Notes under the pieces: model-generated
What the model saw: only the letters and a program-made list of their open reading frames with translations
What the model was told of the DNA's origin: nothing
Database searches by the model: none
Shown here: in pieces, positions 23,790 to 32,815 of the stretch
How the letters are laid out: each line of letters opens with the position of its first letter
Position numbering within the stretch: the stretch's first letter is position 1
Made by a program: the position numbers and the translations under genes
Source of the DNA: Nocardia sp. NBC_01730
GTDB taxonomy: Bacteria; Actinomycetota; Actinomycetes; Mycobacteriales; Mycobacteriaceae
Direction: 5' to 3'
Length of the DNA: 64,000 bases
NCBI RefSeq assembly: GCF_035920445.1
Contig: NZ_CP109162.1
Coordinates: 8,556,001-8,620,000, forward strand

Positions 23790-25130
23790 TCAGGACACGT
23801 GGGTGTTGTTCTGGCCCTTGGCGACGGCACCATCGCGGTGTCCCGGCGGCTTGGCGCGGTACATCGCCAGGTCCGCGTCGTGCAGCACGGCCTCGGGGGT
23901 GCGGCGGTCGCCGATCTTCAGCGCGGTGACGCCGATTGAGGCGTTCACCTCGATGCGGTGCCCCCGCGCGACGATCGGCTCGGCCATGGTGTTGCGCAGC
24001 CGGGCGACCAGCATGTCGATGTCGACCTGGCGGGTGCGGCCGGACAGCAGGACCAGGAACTCGTCGCCGCCGAGTCGACCGACGATGTCGTCGCTGCGAA
24101 GCGCGTGCTGCAGCCGCTGCGCGACGATCTGCAGCACGGTGTCGCCGATAGCGTGCCCGAGGGTGTCGTTGATCGACTTGAACCCGTCCAGGTCGATGAA
24201 CAGCACGGTGGAAACCGGCAGCTCCTCGATGGTGGCCAGCGCGGCCGCCAGCTGCGACAGGATCAGCGAGCGGTTGGCCAGCCCGGTGAGTCCATCGTGC
24301 GTGGCCTGGTACTCCAACTGCCGCCTGCTGGCTCGGAACTCGGTGATATCGGCGAAGGAGGAGACCGCCGACGAGCGCGGATCGCCGGGGTTGAGCAGGC
24401 GGCTGCTGCCGGACAGCCAGAGCCGCTGTCCGTCCACCCGGTCGACGCCGAAGACATAGCCGGTGATGGTCTCGCCGGTGGCCAGCGTCCGCGCGATGGG
24501 GTGGCGGCTCGGCGGCAGCGGCTGGGCATTCCCGTCGAGCAGTACCAGTGGCAGCGACTGGATGGTGTGGCCGATCACTTGTTCGTCGGGCCCTTCGGTG
24601 CCGAAGATGCGCTTGGCCGCCGGATTCATCGATTCGATCTGCCCCTCCGGATCGATCACCACGACGCCTTCCTCCAGCTGGGAGACGACCGTGGTGAAGT
24701 ACTGTTCGGCCCGGCGCTGCGCGTCCTCGGCGTGCCGCTGGGCGGTGAGGTCGTGAATGACCACCTGGTAGGCGAGGTGGTCCTGCCAGGCGGTCAGCAC
24801 CGATACGGTCGCTACAGGGATGCTGACGCCGTCGACCCGCCTCAGCATCATCTCGGTCGGCTCGGATGCGGCGCCCGCCGTGGTCAGGGTGCTGATGCGG
24901 TCCAGCATCGCGGGGATCGAGGCCGGATCGACGAACTTGGTCAGCGGTTGCCCGATCACCTCGTCGACGCTCTCGGCGGCGAGCATGCGGATGGTCGCCG
25001 GATTGACGTAGACCACTGTGCCCCGCTCGTGCACACAGATCCCGTCGGGGGTGTGCTCGACCAGGGAACGGTAGCGCTCGGCCAGTTGTTCGGCGGCGTC
25101 AACCGCGGCGGCTGCCATGTCGTCACCCAC
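23790..25130 (-). CDS. Diguanylate cyclase with two PAS sensor domains
   Basis: A soluble 446-residue signalling enzyme that would make cyclic di-GMP from two GTP. PAS 1 covers about residues 18-130 (SLVEHTPDGICVHERGTVVYVNPATIRML), PAS 2 about 142-268 (VVSQLEEGVVVIDPEGQIESMNPAAKRIFG), and GGDEF about 272-432. The active-site loop GGDEF is intact at 354-358, and the inhibitory RxxD (RSDD, 345-348) stands the usual five residues before it, so product inhibition is expected. There is no EAL domain and no membrane helix. The GTG at 25130 is the start, with GGGGG about 9 nt upstream. The PAS ligands are unknown. It stands alone. Confidence 0.94.
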   Translation of the reverse strand: MGDDMAAAAVDAAEQLAERYRSLVEHTPDGICVHERGTVVYVNPATIRMLAAESVDEVIGQPLTKFVDPASIPAMLDRISTLTTAGAASEPTEMMLRRVDGVSIPVATVSVLTAWQDHLAYQVVIHDLTAQRHAEDAQRRAEQYFTTVVSQLEEGVVVIDPEGQIESMNPAAKRIFGTEGPDEQVIGHTIQSLPLVLLDGNAQPLPPSRHPIARTLATGETITGYVFGVDRVDGQRLWLSGSSRLLNPGDPRSSAVSSFADITEFRASRRQLEYQATHDGLTGLANRSLILSQLAAALATIEELPVSTVLFIDLDGFKSINDTLGHAIGDTVLQIVAQRLQHALRSDDIVGRLGGDEFLVLLSGRTRQVDIDMLVARLRNTMAEPIVARGHRIEVNASIGVTALKIGDRRTPEAVLHDADLAMYRAKPPGHRDGAVAKGQNNTHVS

Positions 25131-25339
25131 TCGAACCCCCGATCGTCGACCCTTATGGCCATTGGAACACGGGATTATTCTGGTATCGACGTGTACAAGA
25201 TCACACCGTCGACGCGATTGCTCAGGTCACATTTCGGGCACTTCGTCCGGTTCGGTCTGGTGATCATGACAAACCGGGTCCCACGCGGAAGTCGGGCCGA
25301 CCGCTGGTCGCTCCGGGGAGCCGGTGAAGGAGCGATGCT

Positions 25340-26539
25340 ATGTCGGGCGCCAACGCCATTCGGTCCGGAAACGACAGACCGGTGTATCAAGATCATATGA
25401 CCATCGCCGGGCTCGGTGCGGTGACCGGGTACGGCTGGGGGCGGGAAATCCTGTGGCAGGGTTTGCTGAGCGGCAAGTCGGCGGCGTCCATACAGAGCGG
25501 CTACGGGGCGGAGCGGGACGAGGATGCCTGGGTGTCGCTGGTGCCCGACGGCGGCGATCACGACGTGAGCACCAGCCGATACGGGCGTGCCTTGCACGAC
25601 GCTGCGCGGGAGGCGATCGCGGACGCGCGAAGCCGGGGTTGGCGGCCGGGCCGAACGGTCGGGCTGCTGCACGCGATCGTGCTGGGTGACGTGGCGAACT
25701 GGCACGACTTCTACGTTGTCGATCACGGACATCGCGGCTCCCGCGATTATCTTCGGCTGCTGCCGTCCACCCCGATCTCGGTGCTACTGCAGGAGTTCGG
25801 TTTCCACGGTCCGGCGATGAACGTGTCCGCGGCGTGCAGTTCGGCCAACGTCGCGCTGATCACCGCGAAGCTCTGGCTGAACGCCGGACTGGCCGACGAC
25901 GTGATCTGCGTGGCCACCGACATGTCCGCGAGCCCGGACATGGTGGAGCATTTCGTCGGGCTCGGTGCGGCGGTCACCGACGCCGAACCACTGGACGCGT
26001 GTCGGCCGTTTCAGGAGGGCAGCCGCGGGTTCAGTATCGGTGAGGCCTCGGTCGCCTTCGTCCTGACCCGCTCGGTGGACCGGCCCTACGCCGCAGTGCT
26101 CGGCGGCGCCATGACCAACGATGCCTACCACGTGGTCTCCGTCGACCCGAGCCACGAGCAGATCCTCGACTGCGCCCGTCGCGGGCTCGCCGACGCGAGG
26201 GTGAGCGCCGAGGAGGTGAGCTACTTCAACGCCCACGGCAGCGGTACCAGGCAGTGCGATGTGGCCGAAAGTCATCTGGTCGCGCACCTGTTCGCCGACC
26301 GCCCGCACCTCTACGCGCTGAAACCGCTGGTTGGCCATTGCCAGGGCGCGTCGGCCGCGGTCGAGGTGGCCGCGGCGGCGCTGGGTTACGACCGCGGCGT
26401 CATTCCCGCGGCACCGATCGTCGCGCCCGCTCACCCGCGGTTGCTGGACGGCCCCGCCCCGTTCGAGGGGGGTATCACCGCGAAGCTCTCGCTGGGTATG
26501 GGCGGGAACAATTCCGTCGTGGTGCTCGGAGCGGCCTGA
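25340..26539 (+). CDS. Stand-alone beta-ketoacyl-ACP synthase (KAS II-like)
   Basis: A condensing enzyme of the FabF/KS fold, 399 residues. The Cys-His-His triad is intact: Cys166 in NVSAACSSAN, His299 in FNAHGSGT and His333 in LKPLVGHCQGASAAVE, with the conserved Lys328. The C-terminal GGGN-like loop is LSLGMGGNNSVVVLG. It should catalyse decarboxylative condensation of an acyl thioester with malonyl-ACP. No ACP, ketoreductase or transferase gene is near, so the pathway cannot be named. AGGAG precedes ATG 25340. The N-terminal 20 residues before TIAGLGAVTGYG are extra relative to typical KS proteins. Confidence 0.88.
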   Translation: MSGANAIRSGNDRPVYQDHMTIAGLGAVTGYGWGREILWQGLLSGKSAASIQSGYGAERDEDAWVSLVPDGGDHDVSTSRYGRALHDAAREAIADARSRGWRPGRTVGLLHAIVLGDVANWHDFYVVDHGHRGSRDYLRLLPSTPISVLLQEFGFHGPAMNVSAACSSANVALITAKLWLNAGLADDVICVATDMSASPDMVEHFVGLGAAVTDAEPLDACRPFQEGSRGFSIGEASVAFVLTRSVDRPYAAVLGGAMTNDAYHVVSVDPSHEQILDCARRGLADARVSAEEVSYFNAHGSGTRQCDVAESHLVAHLFADRPHLYALKPLVGHCQGASAAVEVAAAALGYDRGVIPAAPIVAPAHPRLLDGPAPFEGGITAKLSLGMGGNNSVVVLGAA

Positions 26540-26789
26540 CCATGCTTCACTCGTCACCGCCTCGGCGTGACCAGGTGGCGCCTCGGCTCGGCGTGATCGG
26601 GTGGCTGGGAACAGGCGCGGCACGACCGCGCGGCGAGTCCGTCGGAATGGCAGGCGGTGCCGAGCTGTTGACCAGAGGCGCCGGGCGGGCGATCCTACGG
26701 AGGCGTCCGGCCTGTCTCCCGGCTGAATCCGCCGCTTTCTGCGGCCCGGCTCCCGCCGTTCATCGAGGTGGCGGGCGGTCCGCGAAACC
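26540..26789. other. Gap between the ketosynthase and the uvrA promoter
   Basis: About 250 bp with no frame of coding composition on either strand and no clear hairpin. Only the uvrA promoter motif at its right end is recognisable. Confidence 0.5.
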
Positions 26790-26811
26790 TGTCGGTGCCC
26801 ACGCTTAGCAT
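26790..26811 (+). promoter_or_regulatory. RecA-independent DNA-damage promoter of uvrA (PafBC-type)
   Basis: TGTCGGTG (26790-26797), 8 bp, then TAGCAT (26806-26811): the same RecA-NDp motif as before uvrB, also sharing the preceding CGCGAAA. Here the start codon (GTG 26863) lies 51 nt after the box, so this mRNA has a leader with an SD. Confidence 0.85.
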
Positions 26812-26862
26812 GGCGGGCGGGGGTATGTCTGGACACTGAACACGAATGAGAAGGGACGGCTT

Positions 26863-29844
26863 GTGGCGGAACGCCTCACTGTGCGTGGAGCTCGGGAGCA
26901 CAACCTGAAGGGGGTCGATCTGGAACTGCCCCGCGACAGCCTCATCGTGTTCACCGGTTTGTCCGGCTCCGGCAAATCGAGCCTGGCCTTCGACACGATC
27001 TTCGCGGAGGGCCAGCGGCGCTATGTCGAATCGTTGTCGGCCTACGCGCGGCAGTTCCTCGGTCAGATGGACAAGCCCGACGTCGATTTCATCGAGGGCC
27101 TCTCGCCCGCGGTCTCGATCGACCAGAAGTCCACCAACCGCAACCCGCGCTCGACCGTCGGCACCATCACGGAGGTGTACGACTATCTGCGCCTGCTCTA
27201 CGCGCGGGCGGGCACGCCGCACTGCCCGGTGTGTGGCGAACTGATCGCCAAGCAGACCCCGCAGCAGATCGTCGACCAGGTGCTGGCCATGGCCGAAGGC
27301 ATCCGGTTCCAGGTGCTCGCTCCGGTGGTGCGCACCCGCAAGGGTGAGTTCGTCGACCTGTTCGACCAGCTGAACACACAGGGCTATTCCCGCGTCCGGG
27401 TCGACGGCGTGGTGTATCCGCTCACCGATCCGCCGAAACTGAAGAAGCAGGAGAAGCACGACGTCGAGGTCGTGGTCGATCGCCTTGCGGTGAAGCCGAA
27501 TTCCAAGCAGCGCCTCACCGATTCGATCGAGACCGCGCTGCGGCTGGCCGACGGCATCGTGGTGCTCGACTTCGTGGACCGCGACGAGCACGCACACGAC
27601 CGGGAGCGCCGTTTCTCCGAACGTCTGGCCTGCCCGAACGGTCACCCGCTCGACATCGAGGACCTGGAACCGCGCTCGTTCTCGTTCAACTCGCCCTACG
27701 GCGCCTGCCCGGACTGCACCGGCCTCGGCATCCGCAAGGAGGTCGACCCGGACCTGGTCGTGCCCGACCCGGCACTGAGCCTGAACGAGGGCGCGATCGC
27801 CCCGTGGTCGCGCGGCCAGACCGCCGAGTACTTCACCAGGCTGCTGTCCGGCCTCGCCGAGTCCATTGGCTTCTCCATGGATACCCCGTGGCAGGACCTG
27901 CCGCTGAAAGCGCGCAAGGCGGTACTGGAGGGCAGCGCCGACCAGGTGCACGTCTCCTACACCAACCGCTACGGCCGCAAACGCTCCTATTACGCCGATT
28001 TCGAGGGCGTGATGCCGTTCCTGCAGCGGCGCATGGAGAACACCGACTCCGAACAGATGAAGGAGCACTACGACGGGTACATGCGGGATATCCCATGCCC
28101 GGTGTGCAACGGCGCCCGCCTCCGTCCGGAGATTCTCGCGGTCACCATCGCCGCGAACGGCGACAACAAGTCCATCGCCGACGTCAGCGAGCTGTCCATC
28201 GGCGATTGCTCGGAGTTCCTGAACTCGCTGACCCTGGGGGAGCGCGAGGCCGCCATCGCCGGGCAGGTGCTCAAGGAGGTGCAGGCGCGGCTGGGCTTCC
28301 TCCTCGACGTCGGCCTGGAATACCTGAGCCTCTCGCGCGCGGCGGCCACGCTGTCCGGCGGCGAGGCGCAGCGGATCCGGCTTGCCACCCAGATCGGTTC
28401 CGGCCTGGTCGGCGTGCTGTACGTGCTCGATGAGCCTTCCATCGGCCTGCACCAGCGCGACAACCGCAGGCTCATCGAAACCCTCACACGGCTGCGCGAT
28501 CTCGGCAACACGCTGATCGTGGTCGAGCACGACGAGGACACCATCCGCGCCTCGGACTGGGTGGTCGATATCGGACCGTTGGCCGGTGAGCACGGCGGCA
28601 TGGTGGTGCACAGCGGGCCTTACCAGGAGCTGCTCACCGATCCGAATTCGCTGACCGGCGCGTATCTTTCGGGCCGCGAGCGGATCGAGGTGCCGCTGGT
28701 GCGCCGCCCGATTGCGAAGAAGCGGCAGCTCACCGTGGTCGGGGCGAACGAGCACAACCTGAAGGGCATCGATGTCAGCTTTCCGCTCGGCGTGGTCACC
28801 TCGGTCACGGGCGTGTCCGGGTCGGGCAAGTCGACGCTGGTCAATGACATCCTGGCGACGGTGCTGGCGAATCGGCTCAACGGCGCACGGCAGGTACCGG
28901 GGAGACACACCAGGGTGAACGGGCTCGACCACCTGGACAAGCTGGTGCAGGTGGACCAGTCGCCGATCGGCCGCACCCCACGCTCGAACCCGGCCACCTA
29001 CACCGGCGTGTTCGACAAGATCCGGACCTTATTCGCGGCCACTACCGAGGCGAAGGTGCGTGGCTACCAGCCGGGCCGGTTCTCGTTCAACGTCAAGGGC
29101 GGTCGCTGCGAGGCATGCTCCGGTGACGGCACGCTGAAGATCGAAATGAACTTCCTGCCGGACGTCTATGTTCCGTGCGAGGTATGCCACGGCGCCCGGT
29201 ACAACCGGGAAACCCTCGAGGTGCACTACAAGGGCAAGACCATCGCCGAGGTGCTCGACATGTCCATCGAAGAGGCCGCCGAGTTCTTCGAGCCGGTCAC
29301 CTCGATCCACCGCTACCTCAAGACGCTGGTGGATGTCGGCCTCGGCTACGTGCGCCTCGGCCAGAGCGCGCCGACCCTCTCCGGCGGTGAGGCCCAGCGC
29401 GTCAAGCTGGCCGCCGAGCTGCAGAAGCGCTCCACCGGCCGCACGGTGTACATCCTCGACGAGCCGACCACCGGTCTGCACTTCGAGGACATCCGCAAGC
29501 TGCTCGGCGTCATCAACGGTCTGGTCGACAAGGGCAACACCGTGATCGTCATCGAACACAACCTGGACGTCATCAAGACCTCCGACTGGGTGGTCGATAT
29601 GGGTCCCGAGGGTGGTACCGGCGGCGGCACCATCGTTGCCCAAGGAACTCCGGAAGATATTGCGGCCGTTGCGGAAAGCTACACCGGTCAGTTCCTGCGC
29701 GATGTGCTTGCCCAGTCGTCCGCGCCGAAGGCCCCGGCGAAGAAGGCACCGGCCAAGGCAACCGCGGCCAAGTCTCGGGCAGTCGAGCCGACGGCGGCCA
29801 AGACCACGAAGCGGGTGGCGAAGAAGGCGGCGCCGGTCGGCTGA
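26863..29844 (+). CDS. uvrA: Excinuclease ABC subunit A
   Basis: The DNA-damage sensor of nucleotide excision repair, a dimeric ABC-type ATPase (993 residues). Two ATPase modules are complete: Walker A GLSGSGKS at 32-39 and GVSGSGKS in the second half, signatures [12 protein letters not shown] and [12 protein letters not shown], and Walker [15 protein letters not shown] and [14 protein letters not shown]. Zinc modules are CPVC/CPDC-type in the first half and [12 protein letters not shown] in the second. The GTG at 26863 follows GAAGGGA. The last 40 residues ([11 protein letters not shown]..., ending [11 protein letters not shown]) are Lys/Ala/Pro-rich, like histone H1 or mycobacterial HupB tails, an addition not found in M. 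tuberculosis UvrA as I recall it. Confidence 0.98.
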   Translation: MAERLTVRGAREHNLKGVDLELPRDSLIVFTGLSGSGKSSLAFDTIFAEGQRRYVESLSAYARQFLGQMDKPDVDFIEGLSPAVSIDQKSTNRNPRSTVGTITEVYDYLRLLYARAGTPHCPVCGELIAKQTPQQIVDQVLAMAEGIRFQVLAPVVRTRKGEFVDLFDQLNTQGYSRVRVDGVVYPLTDPPKLKKQEKHDVEVVVDRLAVKPNSKQRLTDSIETALRLADGIVVLDFVDRDEHAHDRERRFSERLACPNGHPLDIEDLEPRSFSFNSPYGACPDCTGLGIRKEVDPDLVVPDPALSLNEGAIAPWSRGQTAEYFTRLLSGLAESIGFSMDTPWQDLPLKARKAVLEGSADQVHVSYTNRYGRKRSYYADFEGVMPFLQRRMENTDSEQMKEHYDGYMRDIPCPVCNGARLRPEILAVTIAANGDNKSIADVSELSIGDCSEFLNSLTLGEREAAIAGQVLKEVQARLGFLLDVGLEYLSLSRAAATLSGGEAQRIRLATQIGSGLVGVLYVLDEPSIGLHQRDNRRLIETLTRLRDLGNTLIVVEHDEDTIRASDWVVDIGPLAGEHGGMVVHSGPYQELLTDPNSLTGAYLSGRERIEVPLVRRPIAKKRQLTVVGANEHNLKGIDVSFPLGVVTSVTGVSGSGKSTLVNDILATVLANRLNGARQVPGRHTRVNGLDHLDKLVQVDQSPIGRTPRSNPATYTGVFDKIRTLFAATTEAKVRGYQPGRFSFNVKGGRCEACSGDGTLKIEMNFLPDVYVPCEVCHGARYNRETLEVHYKGKTIAEVLDMSIEEAAEFFEPVTSIHRYLKTLVDVGLGYVRLGQSAPTLSGGEAQRVKLAAELQKRSTGRTVYILDEPTTGLHFEDIRKLLGVINGLVDKGNTVIVIEHNLDVIKTSDWVVDMGPEGGTGGGTIVAQGTPEDIAAVAESYTGQFLRDVLAQSSAPKAPAKKAPAKATAAKSRAVEPTAAKTTKRVAKKAAPVG

Positions 29845-29857
29845 CACGCCCCGTTCG

Positions 29858-29898
29858 GGCGGCGCGGTGCACCGAATGCGGTGGCCGCGCCGCCTTTC
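29858..29898 (+). terminator. Terminator of uvrA
   Basis: GGCGGCGCGG (29858-29867) pairs exactly with CCGCGCCGCC (29885-29894), followed by TTTCCT, 14 nt after the uvrA stop. Confidence 0.85.
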
Positions 29899-29912
29899 CT
29901 CGTTCCGCCGCG

Positions 29913-30140
29913 TCAGCGGTTTGCGATGGTGTGGATCAGCTCGGCGAGTTCCTTCGGCTTGGACCACATCGGCCGGTCCGACGCGGTCGCGCCCAGTCCT
30001 GTGCGGCGTCGGCGAAACGTCCGCTGGTCAGATCGAGCAGCGCCGGGCGCTTGTGCAGGAGTTCGGCAACGCGACGTCTGTCCGGCATGGTCAGCTCGGG
30101 TACGAGAAGATGACGCCGACAGACACGGCCGCACCGGTCG
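29913..30140 (-). pseudogene. Remnants of an FAD monooxygenase C-terminus joined to a hydrolase-like end
   Basis: On the minus strand one frame reads VPELTMPDRRRVAELLHKRPALLDLTSGRFADAAQDWA, which matches the thioredoxin-like C-terminal region of flavin-dependent aromatic/rifampicin-type monooxygenases. A +1 frame then continues LGATASDRPMWSKPKELAELIHTIANR and a stop, resembling the C-terminal helix of alpha/beta-hydrolases. Neither part has a start or a catalytic core. The join looks like a deletion between two former genes. Family calls for pieces this short are tentative. Confidence 0.45.
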
Positions 30141-30152
30141 GCGCTCACGGGG

Positions 30153-31094
30153 TCAGTTGCTGTCGATGGCGATCACCCGCTTGCCGCGGGCATGCCCGGA
30201 TTCGACCAGCAGGTGCACCTTCGCGATGTCGTGCAGCGGGTACACGTCGTCGATCACCGGGCGGAGGCGGCCGGAGTCGACATACTCGGCGAGAGTGGCC
30301 AGTTCGGCGCGGCGCGATTTCGCCATGACCAGACGGACTCGTGGTCCCGCCAGCACTGTGCTGAATAGCGCGTACCTGATGGCGCGCGGGGCCGTGCTCA
30401 GCATTCTGCCGCGTCGTCGCAGCAGGCGACGGTAGGTACCCAGCGATGTTCCGTGGCAGTCCAGGACCGCGTCGAACTGTCCTGTCACACCGGCCGCGTC
30501 GGCGTAGTCGACGGTGTGCACGGCGCCGAGTGCACGGCAGAGGTCGTGATTGGCAGAACTCGCTACTGCGGTGACTTCGGCGCCCATCGCTACGCCTAGT
30601 TGGATGGCTGTGCTGCCGACTCCGCCGCTGGCGCCGACGACCAGTAGGTCGTGGCCGGGGGCCACCTTCAGTGCGTCCCGCAGGGCAAGCAGCGCGGTGA
30701 CGCCGCCGGTCGGAAGTGCTGCCGCGTGCAGCAGATCGATCGTGGTCGGCGCCGGGCCGATCGCTCGGGCGTCGGCGGTGACGTATTCGGCTGCGGCTCC
30801 GTACTTTCCGGACGCATCGCCGAGGAATCCCCACACGGGCTGGCCTACTGTGAGGCCGGTGACTTTCGAGCCGACCGCAGCGAGCTCGCCTGAGAATTCG
30901 ACTCCCGTCCGCTTGGGGAAGCGTCGTCCGGACATGAGTTTGAGTGCGCCGGAACGGATTTTCGTATCCGCGGGGTTCACGGCCGATCCACGCACACGGA
31001 CCAGCACTTCCCCCGGGCCGGGTTCCGGACGGGCCACGTGCCGGACCGTCAGCACGTCGGGCGCCCCGTAGTAGTCGTGCTCCACGGCACGCAT
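30153..31094 (-). CDS. Zinc-free medium-chain NAD(P)-dependent oxidoreductase (quinone oxidoreductase-like)
   Basis: An MDR-superfamily enzyme of 313 residues. The GroES-like domain is RAVEHDYYGAPDVLTVRHVARPEPGPGEVLVRVRGSAVNPADTKIRSG (residues 2 to about 115). The Rossmann domain has DLLVVGASGGVGSTAIQLGVAMGAEVTAV, giving NADPH-type AxGGVG. No zinc-binding Cys/His pattern is seen, so it is of the quinone-reductase/enoyl-reductase type. ATG 31094 has AGGAGA 6 nt upstream; ATG 31124 with AGGGAG is a second good start that would add 10 residues. It is divergent from a TetR gene across a 340-bp gap. The substrate is unknown. Confidence 0.9.
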   Translation of the reverse strand: MRAVEHDYYGAPDVLTVRHVARPEPGPGEVLVRVRGSAVNPADTKIRSGALKLMSGRRFPKRTGVEFSGELAAVGSKVTGLTVGQPVWGFLGDASGKYGAAAEYVTADARAIGPAPTTIDLLHAAALPTGGVTALLALRDALKVAPGHDLLVVGASGGVGSTAIQLGVAMGAEVTAVASSANHDLCRALGAVHTVDYADAAGVTGQFDAVLDCHGTSLGTYRRLLRRRGRMLSTAPRAIRYALFSTVLAGPRVRLVMAKSRRAELATLAEYVDSGRLRPVIDDVYPLHDIAKVHLLVESGHARGKRVIAIDSN

Positions 31095-31124
31095 CGACGA
31101 TGTCTCCTGGGATTCGCGGTTCAT

Positions 31125-31462
31125 TGGTCTCCCTAAGTTTGTAGGTGTCTGGGGGTTGGTGCGCTGGATGCCCAGGACGGTGGGGCGTATTTTGCAGCTG
31201 CCGAGGCTCGCGGATTTGCTGGCCTGCTGTGCTGGATGCTCCGACTGCTGGATGCGAGCTGTTGCGGGTCGTCGCTGTTCAGGAATCTGCCAGCGGGGCT
31301 GTCCACGGCTCGAGCTGTGTTGACACGGTCTTTGAAGTCCTTCCGACCGAGACGCACTGTCTCGCTCTGGGCATACTGTCCATGGCCAATGGTTGTGGCA
31401 GATACGGCACGGCAACAGTCACAGCTGCGCCGTGTCGTCTCGACGTAGACAAGGAGCCGAAA
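31125..31462. other. 338-bp divergent promoter region
   Basis: It contains no convincing gene. A TTGACA (31320-31325) on the plus strand lacks a good -10 at normal spacing; a possible -10, TACTGT, lies near 31375. No clear palindrome for the TetR protein is visible. Confidence 0.35.
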
Positions 31463-32026
31463 GTGTCTCACTCACGGGAGAACGTTCGGGTGCGACGTAC
31501 CCGGACCCTGCTGCGGGAAGCGCTTGTCGAACTCATCGAGGAACACGGATTCGACCGCGTGACCGTCGGGCAGATCGCCGAACGGGCGATGGTGAGCCGT
31601 GCCGCTTTCTACCGCAACTACCGTGACAAGTATCAGCTCGTCGAACAGATCTTCGACGAGGCGGCCGCGGCGCTCACCGACAGCAGCGGTGGCAACTCCG
31701 AATTCGACCGGTTGCGCAGACTGGAGACCTTCTTCGACGACGTCGCGCGCTACGATCGGGTCTACCGCGCCCTGCTCGGACGCAAGGGTAGCCAGTGGTT
31801 CGCCGCACGCATCCAGGACACTGTGACCTCGATGACCATAGAACACCTGCCGCTGCCGTCGCCGGTGGACGACCTCGTCGCCACACTCCTGGGCGGAATG
31901 TTCCTGCAGACCGTCACGTGGTGGCTGACCAACAACCGGCCCGTCCCATCGCGAGATATGGCCGCCGACTATGCACGTCTCGCCGCAGCGCTGATCCGGG
32001 AAGCCAATGACGTCAGTTTTCGCTGA
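31463..32026 (+). CDS. TetR/AcrR-family transcriptional regulator
   Basis: A 187-residue repressor. The helix-turn-helix is RRTRTLLREALVELIEEHGFDRVTVGQIAERAMVSRAAFYRNYRDKYQLVEQIFDE (residues 9-65). The C-terminal domain (LRRLETFFDDVARYDRVYRALLGRKGSQWFAARIQDTV, then GGMFLQTVTWWLTNNRPVPSRDMA) matches the TetR_C_11/TetR-like group that includes relatives of DhaS. GTG 31463 has AAGGAG 6 nt before it. It is divergent from the oxidoreductase 30153-31094, its likely target. Confidence 0.92.
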   Translation: MSHSRENVRVRRTRTLLREALVELIEEHGFDRVTVGQIAERAMVSRAAFYRNYRDKYQLVEQIFDEAAAALTDSSGGNSEFDRLRRLETFFDDVARYDRVYRALLGRKGSQWFAARIQDTVTSMTIEHLPLPSPVDDLVATLLGGMFLQTVTWWLTNNRPVPSRDMAADYARLAAALIREANDVSFR

Positions 32027-32149
32027 CCCGCCATAGAAACGTAATCTCGTCACACTACGAACACTGGAATGAGAAGCGGCTGTCCGGCTCGTATCCGGTC
32101 AGCGCCGAATAGCCACACACCCATCAACGCACGTCATGAACGTCCGGAA

Positions 32150-32308
32150 ATGCCGCTGGCGCGCAACGTCTACCTCGACGCTGATCGCCTGTCCGACAAC
32201 GCAACACGCGCTGACGCCGATGGTTCGATCGACTCCGGCGCACAGTATCCGAAAGCGGTCGCGAAAATTACCAGCGGTACCGACGGGCTGCTGGAGTTCT
32301 GCAAGTAG
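32150..32308 (+). pseudogene. Fragment of an IS256-family (mutator-type) transposase
   Basis: About 50 codons ending at a TAG match one segment of IS256-type transposases: YLDADRLSDNATRADADG.. then GAQYPKAVAKITSGTDGLLEFCK, aligning to the block just before the conserved PAEHW-xHLRTTNPIES motif, which is missing. The DDE residues are absent and no terminal inverted repeats are visible. It is a dead scrap of an insertion sequence. Confidence 0.65.
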
Positions 32309-32309
32309 G

Positions 32310-32418
32310 CCGGCATGGCCGGTTCGCCGACTGCGGCGGTCACGCCCGCCATGAGCCGCGGGTAGTGGTCCCGCTGCGGATCGGTGCCGGTGTGCTCGGC
32401 GATCACCTCGACCCAGTT
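32310..32418 (-). pseudogene. C-terminal fragment of a TetR-family regulator
   Basis: On the minus strand NWVEVIAEHTGTDPQRDHYPRLMAGVTAAVGEPAM reads as the last but one helix pair of TetR regulators (the x-RTGxDPxxDxYPRLxAG block). Upstream of it the frame is closed, and downstream it runs into the IS256 fragment. The junction near 32308 suggests that the element once inserted into, or recombined with, a regulator gene. Confidence 0.5.
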
Positions 32419-32468
32419 CCTCGGACATTTTCTTGGAGATCGCGCAGCACAGTTTGGGATCGGCGCGG

Positions 32469-32810
32469 TCAGTAGACCGGGCCGGTGTACTTCTCGCCGG
32501 GGCCCTTGCCCGGCTCGTCGGGGTGCGCGGAAGACTCCCTGAAGGCGCGTTGCAGCGATTGCAGCCCCTCGCGGATCGGCCCGGCATGCGGGCCGAGATA
32601 CTCCACCGAGGCTGTGACCAGCCCGGCCAGTGCGGTGATCACTCGCCGCGCCTCGTCCAGGTCGCGGCGCGGGCTGGTGGCCGGATCCTCGTCGGCGAGC
32701 CCGAGCTTCTCCGCCGCCGAGCTCATCAGCATCACGGCGGCGCGGCTGATCACCTCGACCGCGGGGATGTCGGCCAGTTCGCGCACGGAGGTGTCGAGCT
32801 CTTCAGTCAT
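32469..32810 (-). CDS. DUF1844 family protein
   Basis: A 113-residue cytoplasmic protein. ELADIPAVEVISRAAVMLMSSAAEKLGLADE and RRDLDEARRVITALAGLVTASVEYLGPHAGPIREGLQSLQRAFRESS make up the DUF1844 domain, two helical blocks found upstream of infC in many Mycobacteriales. The tail (DEPGKGPGEKYTGPVY) is flexible. ATG 32810 follows GAAGGGC. Its start is 6 nt from the DinB stop at 32816, so the two are co-transcribed. Function unknown; the linkage to the translation operon is conserved in related genera as far as I recall. Confidence 0.85.
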   Translation of the reverse strand: MTEELDTSVRELADIPAVEVISRAAVMLMSSAAEKLGLADEDPATSPRRDLDEARRVITALAGLVTASVEYLGPHAGPIREGLQSLQRAFRESSAHPDEPGKGPGEKYTGPVY

Positions 32811-32815
32811 GCCCT

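Noticed and set aside
26695..28932. 745-codon frame antisense to uvrA
   Set aside because: A shadow frame of uvrA; low-complexity composition and no start signal.
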